From Armillaria gallica (Eukaryota; Basidiomycota; Agaricomycetes; Agaricales; Physalacriaceae): 10,781 nucleotides of DNA. Of this stretch, positions 1-6,191 are shown piece by piece. The notes beneath the pieces were generated by a model that worked only from the letters and a program-made list of their open reading frames with translations, did not search any database and had not been told where the DNA came from. The translations under genes were made by a program, and so were the position numbers. Position 1 is the first letter of the stretch, and every line of letters begins with the position of its first letter. The stretch is taken from assembly GCA_037576215.1 (NCBI GenBank), contig JBANDB010000028.1, positions 1-10,781 of the forward strand, read 5' to 3'.

Positions 1-192
1 TGAAACAAAGTCAAGTATAGCTTAGCCTTACGGTCACACCAACAGAACCAGATCGATAGTCGATTCTAGTACTACAAAGTATGACAGTAAAATTGGCTGC
101 CTTATGTAAGGCAGCCAGCATGTATGTAAAGTAATGATAAATAATTAATATAATTGTCTATTAATTATATAACTATAATATGATATGTTACA
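1..192 (-). repeat. 3' LTR
   Basis: In plus orientation it begins TGAAAC and ends GTTACA, so on the element strand it begins TGTAAC and ends GTTTCA, with the usual TG...CA ends. It matches 10443-10632 base for base except for two substitutions (one is CA here against CG in the other copy, in tactacAaag/tactacGaag; the other is a/t in aagtatAgct/aagtatTgct) and an extra AA after tgtatgta. It contains an 11-bp-arm hairpin at 94-117 and an AT-rich block at about 130-190. Such high identity means recent insertion, because LTRs are identical when an element integrates. It is the 3' copy because the polypurine tract abuts it. Confidence 0.96.
94..117. repeat. Hairpin in the 3' LTR (11-bp arms, 2-base loop)
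   Basis: The arms tggctgcctta (94-104) and taaggcagcca (107-117) are exact reverse complements around the loop TG. The same hairpin is unchanged in the other LTR. In the transcript it would lie about 75-100 nt into the LTR, where R-region structures involved in polyadenylation, dimerization or strand transfer could sit. That role is inference only. Confidence 0.85.
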
Positions 193-204
193 TGCCCCCT
201 TTGA
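193..204 (-). other. Polypurine tract (plus-strand primer)
   Basis: On the element strand this reads TCAAAGGGGGCA directly before the TG of the 3' LTR. A purine run adjoining the 3' LTR is the RNase H-resistant primer for plus-strand DNA synthesis in LTR retrotransposons. The run is short and ends in CA rather than being purine to the boundary, so the exact priming site may sit one or two bases inward. It is the clearest orientation marker outside the coding regions. Confidence 0.75.
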
Positions 205-422
205 GACTGGTAATCAGTCTCGATGTAAGGAGGGACAATTTGTCCATGTCAATAAGTAGTCAATGTGGAGGCACTTGGTCCTCCACGGCTCGAAAATGTC
301 CAAGTCATCTGTCAAAAAATACAACGCCGACGTTAACCGACAGTATGAATTGAAACGGAGATGAGCCGCCTACGATAATTACGCAGACGGCGGACGCGAC
401 AACTCGCGGACCGTATCGATCC
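205..422 (-). other. 3' non-coding region between second ORF and polypurine tract
   Basis: No convincing coding sequence. It holds several short inverted repeats: gagactg/cagtctc (about 203-221), ggacaa/ttgtcc just downstream, and gtggagg/cctccac (about 265-286). The part from about 330 to 422 is richer in CpG and has fewer such repeats, like the neighbouring end of the second ORF. One of the alternative frames of that ORF could run a short way into this stretch (to about 375). Confidence 0.5.
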
Positions 423-1337
423 TCATCTCATTGTCGATGTTAACCGAGGATGATGAGGCGACGGGGCCCGACGATGTTGAGGCTGTTGGAGCCTGAACTG
501 ACATGGAAGGGTGCGACGGTGAGGGGGATATGGCCCGTGTCGAGAACGGCGTTGCCATAAATCCCGACGGTTAGGGTTCATCCCCACAGGATAATACAGT
601 CCACTTTCAAGGTACTCATGACCTTGAGAGGACTCGCGGGCAAGTAGTGCGTGAAGACAAATCATGTCGTCGTCTGAGGGCAATCGCCAATCGTCCCACC
701 GGGTGATGGCTGCAGGCTCTCCATAGATGTCCAGTCGACGATGACGTTCATTGTCGACCTCGCGGAACTGGTCGATGGATGCTGTGGCCGCAAGAAACTG
801 ATTTTCGAGGTAGACCACGCCAAAGGTATAGGCATGATCTACCCACTCTACAGGTACGCGGTTGGCTATCATAGCGCGAAGCACATCAGCATCGGTGATG
901 TTGACGGCATTAGCCGCGTCGAAATATGGGGGTCGGAACTGGACGTCAGTCCAGCTCATTGGTACGAAGGGGTTGCTAGGGTTGGCGGCGTCGTAATCAG
1001 CGACCGCCTCACGATACAGTCCAGGACGCGCGATAATCAAGGCCAACAGCCTTGCAAAGCGTCCCCGTGCTCTTCCCGAGGGGGACAGTCCACGCGTCAG
1101 GGCGTGGCCCAGGAGAGTACGCCAGTGAATGCGATACGCTCGATCCACTGCAATGCCGAACACCGAATTCATCATTCCTGGTCGACAGAAGTAGAGTACA
1201 TTCTGCGCCAGTTTTTCCAGATCGAAGGTGAAACGTACACCTTCGGAATCAAACCCGGAAAGCGTAAAAAACGGTCTTCCGGCTCGGTCCTTCCATTGCA
1301 GGTACCCTTCTGGGGTCGGCATGACCGCGATGTTCAT
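423..1337 (-). pseudogene. C-terminal part of the second ORF (unknown protein), longest open stretch in the element
   Basis: Open for 304 codons from an ATG at 1337-1335 to a stop at 425-423. The same frame is open upstream of that ATG, so this is the tail of a larger gene, not a separate start. The protein looks folded: it has aromatic and charged residues in a regular mix, with segments such as GYLQWKDRAGRPFF, FTFDLEKLAQNVLYF, MSWTDVQFRPPYFDAANAV and ITRWDDWRLPSDDDM. I see no signal peptide, no convincing membrane segment, no zinc motif and no env-like feature. From about residue 250 the composition turns Arg/Pro/His-rich, and the two other frames are also open there, so a late frameshift is likely and the true C-terminus is uncertain. 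CpG is frequent and hairpins are sparse here, in contrast with gag-pol. I do not recognise the family. Confidence 0.6.
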
Positions 1338-1873
1338 GTGATGGGAGGACAGATCCAGGGGGCGAAATGTGTTCGTACTCTGGTGAACACACCAGAGTCA
1401 TTGTCCTATCCCTCACCGTAGTGTAGTAATTGATACTGATGCGCTGGAACTTGCGCAACAGATAGTAGGCTTCAGTGCGCAGTGACACTGACTTGAACTT
1501 GTTCTGCAAAAGCTCATGAGCTTTTGCAACTGCTGAGGATTCATTGGGAATCCCCTTGGCACCACCCGGTCCAGCTCCTTCGAGGTATGATAGTACCTCT
1601 CTCCTTTCTCCTCCTTGTACATCTTTGCGGCTAAGGCTTCATCGCTCACAAATACCGTATTTGTGAGCCGGGAGTAATAAAAGTGGCGGTCTAGTGCCCC
1701 GCCGTAGAACCAATTGGACCGCTCCACTGACGTCCCACTGACAAACACGCCTAGGCCATCAGGAATACGGCCTGTGGCCTGCTCCTCCCGGTCTTTATCG
1801 ACCTTTGCCTGCCGGGCGGCCTCGTGCTTCCTGGGCCTCTCTCTTGCGTTTTTTGTCTAAACGCACTCGGCGT
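1338..1873 (-). pseudogene. Middle-to-C region of the second ORF, helical, frameshifted
   Basis: Read on the minus strand in at least three frames. It begins with a lysine/arginine-rich stretch (LDKKRKREAQEA, 1860-1825) that looks like a nuclear-localization signal leading into a coiled coil. It then continues in a frame open down to 1413 with segments such as GTSVERSNWFYGG and HFYYSRLTNTVFVSDEALAA. Near 1548-1555 the frame changes by what looks like one lost base in a G/A run. The next frame carries a helical stretch (ESSAVAKAHELLQNKFKS, then LRTEAYYLLRKFQRISINYY), open to about 1365, before shifting again into the C-terminal part. The 24-bp perfect palindrome at 1505-1528 encodes AKAHELLQ within that helix. 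The function is unknown to me. Continuity with its neighbours is inferred from the shared strand and protein-like composition. Confidence 0.5.
1505..1528. repeat. 24-bp perfect palindrome inside the second ORF
   Basis: The half-site tgcaaaagctca is followed immediately by its exact reverse complement, with no spacer. It is the longest perfect palindrome I found in the window, and it lies in coding sequence of the second ORF. Confidence 0.95.
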
Positions 1874-2492
1874 TTAGCGGGGTTTCTCCTTCCGAGGGGG
1901 TCTCGTCTGATGACTCCCGTAATCACTCCCGTCGCTCGGTTCAGTCAGACCGAGCGCAGCTAACGTGAGGAGTCGCCCTTCTGCTTCGGCGTCCGTTCTC
2001 GTGTCCTTTATGGGGACCGTGGACGCATATGCCCTCAGTGGTGCCTCAAACTGCACCACTGCTCCGAACCGCATTACTATTCTGTCTGCTCCTGCGGGAC
2101 ATCTGCTCCAAACTCCACTTCCGACAGGACCACCTCATCCTGCCGCTTTGTCCCTGGCTGCTGGGAGGGCGCATGTGTTGACGAGGACAATCCTCGTAAA
2201 CTAGTGTCACCTCCACGAGCTCGTCATGTAACTCGGCCGGAGTCGGTGTGAGCTCTCCAGACTCCCGCATCCCAACCTCCGGTACTGCATCACGCGCTCT
2301 GAGGCGTTTTGCCTCAGGTTGCTCCTCCAGCGACGACGGACGCTTCTTCATAGCGTTTGTGAATGTCTTGATTGTGTTGTTGTTACGCTGCTGCAGCATA
2401 ACAATCTCATCAAGCAGCCCAGTAATCACTACCTGAGCCACCGGATCCGCCAAAAACGCAGATTCCGGTGGCACTCGCTGGCCGGCAGACAT
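1874..2492 (-). pseudogene. Central part of the second ORF: coiled coil, basic and acidic segments
   Basis: The main frame is open from an ATG at 2492 to a stop at 2048-2046, and a second frame is open from 2074 to 1874. The first carries a heptad-like segment (LLDEIVMLQQRNNN), a strongly basic segment with two clusters (KKRPSS and KRLRAR) that resembles a bipartite nuclear-localization signal, and an acidic stretch (ELHDELVEVTLVYED). After VYED the composition becomes Arg/Ser-rich, suggesting that the real frame was lost near 2180 and regained in the 2074 frame (FEAPLRAYASTVPIK). CpG is moderate, unlike gag-pol. Nuclear location and oligomerization are inferences from composition only. No known domain is recognised. 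Confidence 0.5.
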
Positions 2493-2878
2493 GAGTTGTC
2501 CACTTCCATGGGTGCTACCTGTGGCGTGCAGTTAGTGCCTGATCATCCAAAGGAGTATACTTGCACTCTGGGTCTGCGCCGTTGGAAATGGCATTGGCAT
2601 ACCCCACATCACCTGTCCTCCCATCTGCTGTCCAGGACCAGTTGGTCCTGGAAATATGGCATCTGGCATGAATTGTGGATAAAACTGTTGATGTCCAAAT
2701 TGGGCTGGAGGCTGCCCAAACTGGGACATCATTGGGTACAACGCCACACTTGGCGTTGTCATTGATGATGCTGTTGTTGTTGTTGTGGGGGGTTCCCCCC
2801 TCCTCCAGAACCCTGTGGGTTCTGAGGCTGCTGCTCAGTGGTGTACCTTGAGATGGGTACAACATTTTTTTTTGACAT
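2493..2878 (-). pseudogene. N-terminus of the second ORF, Gln/Pro/Gly-rich
   Basis: The likely start is the ATG at 2878-2876, giving MSKKN followed by a Q/P/G-rich segment (QQPQNPQGSGGGG, then QQQQQHH). A TGA at 2761-2759 ends that frame after 39 codons. The sequence continues one frame over as a Q/P/F/M/G-rich stretch (QFGQPPAQFGHQQFYPQF, GPTGPGQQMGGQ), which fits a one-base loss next to the CAT-CAA repeat. Low-complexity Q/P-rich N-termini are typical of disordered or condensate-forming regions; that is family-independent inference. I chose this start because of the leader just upstream (T10, CT-rich, CAACAACAAC, A at -3). Codons 2-5 contain a run of nine A bases. Confidence 0.5.
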
Positions 2879-2906
2879 GTTGTTGTTGGTGAGAGAAAAA
2901 AAAAAT
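2879..2906 (-). promoter_or_regulatory. T10/CT-rich leader before the second ORF
   Basis: On the element strand there is a run of ten T (2905-2896), then CTCTCACC and three CAA/AAC repeats leading directly into ATG at 2878. Pyrimidine-rich blocks followed by an A-rich stretch before ATG are common at highly expressed fungal genes. This suggests that the second ORF has its own transcript or start site, as opposed to being translated from the gag-pol message. No AG suitable for a 3' splice site lies between the T-run and the ATG, which argues against reading it as a splice acceptor. Confidence 0.4.
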
Positions 2907-3092
2907 CCTTACTCATCAGGTTACATAACCTGATCCAATCAAAAGATCTGCCTCTCATCTGATCCATACTATCTGATCAGATGGCATCATCTTATCCATC
3001 TTATCATACAGATCAAGATTGATCCTGATTGTAATCTTATCACAATCAATAAGATAATAGATTTGATTGCAATCAAATCTGGCTTACTCAGT
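2907..3092. repeat. Intergenic block of back-to-back inverted repeats
   Basis: No coding sequence recognised. Consecutive perfect inverted repeats are atcaggtta/taacctgat (2915-2934), catctgatc/gatcagatg (2956-2983), tgattgt/acaatca (3026-3048) and a 22-bp palindrome (3059-3080). The sequence is rich in GATC, ATCT and ATTG. It separates the end of pol from the second ORF, so it could hold a pol terminator or polyadenylation signal, or promoter elements for the second ORF. I cannot assign either. Confidence 0.7.
3059..3080. repeat. 22-bp perfect palindrome
   Basis: The half-site agatttgattg is followed directly by caatcaaatct, an exact reverse complement with no spacer. It lies just after the end of the pol frame at 3093, in AT-rich sequence. 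Confidence 0.95.
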
Positions 3093-3296
3093 CTAAGCAC
3101 GTGAGCGCTTAGCAAGCTGACTTGGGCATTTGATGCCTGCAGCTCTAAGTACCAATCCAAAGCTGCCAGCTTTGCACAGGTCTGATACGGCTCCCCATGT
3201 TGTATCACCAGCACTCCATTGTACCTCAAATTTGAGGTGCATTCCATCCTCCATTGATGGCCCAGGATCTCTTTGACAAACCATTCTTGTTTGTCA
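3093..3296 (-). pseudogene. pol: Chromodomain at the integrase C-terminus, split over three frames
   Basis: Three adjoining frames each hold part of a chromodomain. One reads EWFVKEILGHQWRM (about 3290-3245), typical of the N-terminal strand that begins with an aromatic and V-x-x-I-L. The next reads LKFEVQWSAGDTTW (about 3238-3194), matching the core strand with the aromatic W and the T-W signature. The third reads EPYQTCAKLAALDWYLE (about 3190-3140), the closing helix. The tail CPSQLAKRSRA ends at 3093. In chromoviruses this domain binds modified histone tails and steers integration toward heterochromatin. Each junction is a one-base shift, so the domain is recognisable but not translated intact. 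A 16-bp palindrome (3223-3238) lies inside the core strand codons. Confidence 0.75.
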
Positions 3297-3346
3297 TGGC
3301 ACCAAAGTCATAAGTCTTGGGTGTCACCTGATTAGGGAACATAGCA

Positions 3347-3802
3347 TCATTGTTTGCATTGTATTGTCTGAGTAACAATACATGGAACTTGGGTACAATG
3401 CCTAGCTAGTAGAGCTGCAGGCAGCTCTAGTACATAGTTTGATGTACTTGGTTCTGTGACCAAGATTTTGTATGGTCCAATATACTTTGGACACAACTTC
3501 CTTGCCCTCCCTTTTGGGAGGTTAAGATTCTCAGTGGACAGATATACTAACGTGCCAGGCATTAGTTCAGGCTCATCACTGCCTATCATTTGCATGTTGT
3601 GCCTGATGACAACATGTGCTGCAATGATTGCATTGTGCATGTTGGCAAGATTCTCCAATGCTTTTTGTGCAAAGTCTTTCACTCCCTTTGTGAACAACAT
3701 CATCCCCTCTGAGCTCCCATAGCATGGAGGGCATGTAGCCTCCATTGAGCTCAAATGGTGCATATTTAGTGTGTCTCTGACACACTCTTGCATTGATTGC
3801 AA
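3347..3802 (-). pseudogene. pol: Integrase C-terminal region
   Basis: Open for 151 codons. The recognisable part is from about residue 30 on: GVKDFAQKALENLA (the helix after the catalytic core), then DEPELMPGTLVYLST, GRARKLCPKYIGPYKIL and TSNYVLELPAAL. The order 'G-x-x-V-x-L ... K-L-x-P-x-x-x-G-P-Y-x-I' is the GPY/F module found at the C-terminus of Ty3/gypsy integrases, which helps bind DNA and form multimers. The first 30 residues and the last 20 are out of the original frame. The end (about 3347-3430) holds three adjacent hairpins (3360-3382, 3410-3429, 3429-3448). Confidence 0.8.
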
Positions 3803-3882
3803 ACTCAGTCAGAGGATCTTATCTACCCAGTCAGTTGCGTTGGTCTGGTTGGACCACTGTATGAGAAGATCTGGGCAATACT

Positions 3883-4188
3883 TCAATTTGCTGTCTCTGT
3901 CTGTCCATCCATCTGTGGATGGAACAATGTTGACATGAGCAGCTTAGCTCCCAGGAGCTTGTGAAGCTCCTGCCACCAGTGAGATGTGAACTTTGCATCT
4001 CTATCACTCACAATGGAACTTGGAAGGCCATGCAGCCTTACAATCTCTTCAAGTATATCCAGGATAACTCTGATGCAGTAAGTGGTTGTGTGCACCAGTA
4101 TCAGATGCACCATACTGGTCATGCAACAGATTACCACCCAAAGGTAATTGTAACCTTTGGATTTGGGGAATGGACCAACAAAGTCCAT
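3883..4188 (-). pseudogene. pol: Integrase catalytic core (D,D-35-E)
   Basis: Reads from MDFVGPFPKSKGYNYLWVV to GQTETAN. The catalytic triad is complete: D2 (MDFVGPF), D62 (SDRDAKF) and E98 (DGQTETAN), with 35 residues between D62 and E98, the standard retroviral integrase spacing. This core cuts and joins element DNA to the target in the nucleus. Residues 36-46 (TYCIRVILDIL) fit the family poorly, while the neighbouring frame reads TASELSWIYL there, the usual helix. This suggests a +1 and a -1 indel that cancel. The stop after TETAN cuts off the last helix, and the zinc domain lies in a different frame, so the enzyme is not produced intact. Confidence 0.88.
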
Positions 4189-4632
4189 TCCAATGGAGTC
4201 CCAAGGTTTTGTGGGACAGGCAGGGAATGCAACTTCCCTGCAGGTTTCTGGTTGCTTGTCTTTGACCGCTGGCAGGCCTTGCAGGTCTGACAGAACTTTG
4301 TCACTTCAGACTGCATCTGAGGCCACCAATACCACTGCCTCAGGTATTCTAGTGTCTTGTTGGTACCAAAGTGACCAATGCTCTTGTGAGCTTGAGTCAC
4401 AATCTGTGTAATGATAGTTTGGTTGCGTGGTAGGCATACCACTCTATGTCCTCAAACATTCAATATCCTGGATCAGTCTGTCCTCATCCATGCTGAATTG
4501 TGGGTGAGCTGCTGCATTTTGCTGAATCTCAGCAAAGAACAAATCCTGGTTGTATTTCCTATGTACAGCACATAGGAACTCATTGTCCTGAGGTACAGGA
4601 GAGTCAGTATACTCTCCTGCTGGCATCAACAA
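4189..4632 (-). pseudogene. pol: Integrase N-terminal region with HHCC zinc finger
   Basis: Two frames. The first (4632-4444) reads EYTDSPVPQDNEFLCAV and later FSMDEDRLIQDIECLRT, the pre-zinc region that ends in the usual 'dg-L' motif of Ty3/gypsy integrase. The second (4442-4131, open from a GTG codon) has H19-x4-H24 (AHKSIGHFGTNKTLEYL), then YWWPQM, then C54-x2-C57 (CQTCKACQRSK). Together these form the HHCC zinc finger that supports multimerization and LTR-end binding. The frame changes again just before the catalytic core, near 4205-4212, where one A seems to be missing from CAAAACC. Hairpins with 9-bp arms lie at 4556-4578 and 4596-4619. Confidence 0.85.
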
Positions 4633-5023
4633 TGCATCTGCAAGTGTAATGTCTTGGCCAGATGGTCCAAGACCACTGGCTTTGCATGTTGGACTTTGAC
4701 GTTTTTCTGTCTTCTTTGGCTGAGCCTGCTTCAGTTGCTCAGCTTTGATGTCTCAGGCTTTGTGCTGTTCCTGCAAGCGTTGACTTTGTCAAAGTTTGTT
4801 TGCTTGCATGGCACAAAGCTCCACCACATGCTCCTTTACCTCCTTGTAGCAATGATATGGTAGATCATTGCCCTGTGGATCAATGCAAATGTCTGCATTG
4901 ACATATTTGTGCATGTTGTGATGTTCACCAACTCTATTGCTCTCAAAATACCTGAGAGACAGTCAGCAACTTTATTCAATTTCCTTTGACATATGTGATG
5001 TCAAAGTTATATTGTGACATATA
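4633..5023 (-). pseudogene. pol: RNase H to integrase tether
   Basis: No frame is open throughout. Near 5000-4960 the element strand carries the conserved end of the RNase H module, FDITYVKG followed one frame over by LNKVADCLS, the family's 'Y-x-x-G-x-x-N-x-x-A-D-x-L-S-R' motif. A single base is missing from the A-run between the two parts. Beyond it one frame continues as a charged linker (YFESNRVGEHHNMHKYV, then DICIDPQGNDLPYHCYKEV) to about 4800. The stretch from about 4800 to 4650 is K/Q/E-rich and low-confidence coding. Several inverted repeats occur, such as 4984-5006 (9-bp arms). Confidence 0.6.
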
Positions 5024-5629
5024 TCAATCCACCGGCATTGCCTGGGGGGACAAGGTTGCTTGAGTCTTGAAGAACTCAAGCGCTTTATGGTTGGTTATGA
5101 TGTGGATCTTGTATCCCATCAACTTATCTTCCCACTTGAGGAGTGCCTCAAGTATTGCCAGCGTCTCCAGCTCATGGACAGCGTAGTTCTGCTGTGCCAA
5201 GGTGAATTTCCTTGACATGAAGCCAGTGGGTCTGCAATTCTGCCAGGAACTTCCCTGGCCATACATTGCACCAACTCCTGTCTTTGATGCATCACAGATG
5301 AGCCAAATTGGCTCATCATGCCTAGGATCTATGGGCCAAATCACTGGAGTCTTTGAGCAGATCCTCTTGATCATCTCAAAGCACTGCTGGTGTATGGGTC
5401 TCCATATGAATGGAGCCCTGTTCTGGGTAATGGACATTAATGGTCCAGTATACGCTGTTATATTGGGCAAGCAATTGCCAATATAGTTCACCAGTCCAAC
5501 AAACCGTTGGACATTGTTATAGGTCCATGGCACATGCCATTTGCGTATGCAGTCAATCTTGTCCTGGTCAGGGTGAATACCCTGACTGTCAATCTTGTGT
5601 CCAAGACAATCTACTGTCTTGGCATACAA
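5024..5629 (-). pseudogene. pol: RT connection and RNase H domain, catalytic Asp to Asn
   Basis: A 201-codon open frame. It starts with the RT thumb/connection (CLGHKIDSQGIHPDQDKI, then VQRFVGLVNYIGNCLPNI, the standard G-x-x-N-Y-I-x-x-F-L-P motif) and continues into RNase H. The first catalytic Asp is in CDASKTGVGAMYGQG and the Glu is in YAVHELETLAILEAL. The third acidic site is normally T-D-H-K-A-L but reads T-N-H-K-A-L; its AAC codon is at 5092-5090. RNase H removes the RNA strand after first-strand synthesis and trims the polypurine primer. Asp-to-Asn at this site should abolish or sharply reduce activity. The change fits CpG to CpA. Arg-to-Trp and Arg-to-His-type changes nearby (VPWTYNN, WHVPW) look the same. 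Confidence 0.9.
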
Positions 5630-6191
5630 CTCTCACATTTCTTCCATTTGAGGTACAGCAAGTTGGACCTCAATTGCTTCAAATATGACACAAAGATGCT
5701 CTTTGTGTTCCTCAATGGAATTGGAATATATGAATATATTGTCCAAATATATGTGGACAAATCTTCCAATCACATCTCAAAAGATAGAGGTCATCAACCT
5801 CTGAAACGTTGCAGGAGCATTGCAGTCTCCTATCTGCATGATGTTACTGATGTATGTTCCCTGTGATGGATGAGAACACTGTCTTTGGAATGTTGGACAA
5901 GCAAATTCTCACTTGTTTGTATGCATCTGTCAGGTCAATCTTTGACCTGAACTTTGCTCTTGCCATGTCTTCTCAAATCACTTCCTGATCTGGAAGTGGA
6001 GTCACATCCTTCACTGTATTGTCATTGCGTTGGCGTGCATCCAATGCAGTCCTCAAGGTACCATCCTTCTTTGGGATGCACAACAATGGTGCAGCTTGGG
6101 AGGCTGGTCTTGCCTCCCACCACTGAGCTCTCAAGTACCAATTGGTCTTGTCTTGGAGCTGCTGCTGCAGCGCCATTGGGCATTGTGGCAA
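5630..6191 (-). pseudogene. pol: Reverse transcriptase finger/palm, YLDD replaced by YLDN
   Basis: The N-terminal piece (6191-5973, 72 codons) carries RPASQAAPLLCIPKKDGTLR and ALDARQRNDNTVKDVTPLP, the fingers of Ty3/gypsy RT. Motif A follows in another frame as SKIDLTDAYKQVRI (5942-5919 region), with the first catalytic Asp present at 5936-5934. Motif B reads NAPATFQRLMTSIF and is followed by an in-frame TGA at 5779-5777 where an Arg is expected. The catalytic box reads YLDN at 5749-5738, not YLDD, with the AAT codon at 5740-5738. Loss of the second Asp of YxDD inactivates polymerase function in known RTs. A one-base frameshift lies between motifs A and B. The enzyme as encoded is dead at the sequence level, independent of the frameshifts. 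Confidence 0.88.

Noticed and set aside
741..1421. Plus-strand open frame of 226 codons over the second ORF
   Set aside because: It lies antisense to the protein-like minus-strand frame, is Ser/Gly/Arg-rich without any domain, and CpG-rich codons on one strand tend to leave the opposite strand open. Treated as a shadow.
1505..1528. Idea that this palindrome arose from an 8-base inverted insertion that caused a frameshift
   Set aside because: One frame reads straight through it as a natural helix (VAKAHELLQNKF). The frame change lies upstream at about 1548-1555, so no insertion is needed.
423..2878. Second ORF as an envelope gene
   Set aside because: No signal peptide, transmembrane segment or cysteine pattern is visible; the composition is Q/P-rich, basic and coiled-coil.
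2879..2906. Pyrimidine tract as a 3' splice acceptor
   Set aside because: No AG follows the T10/CT-rich run before the ATG at 2878.
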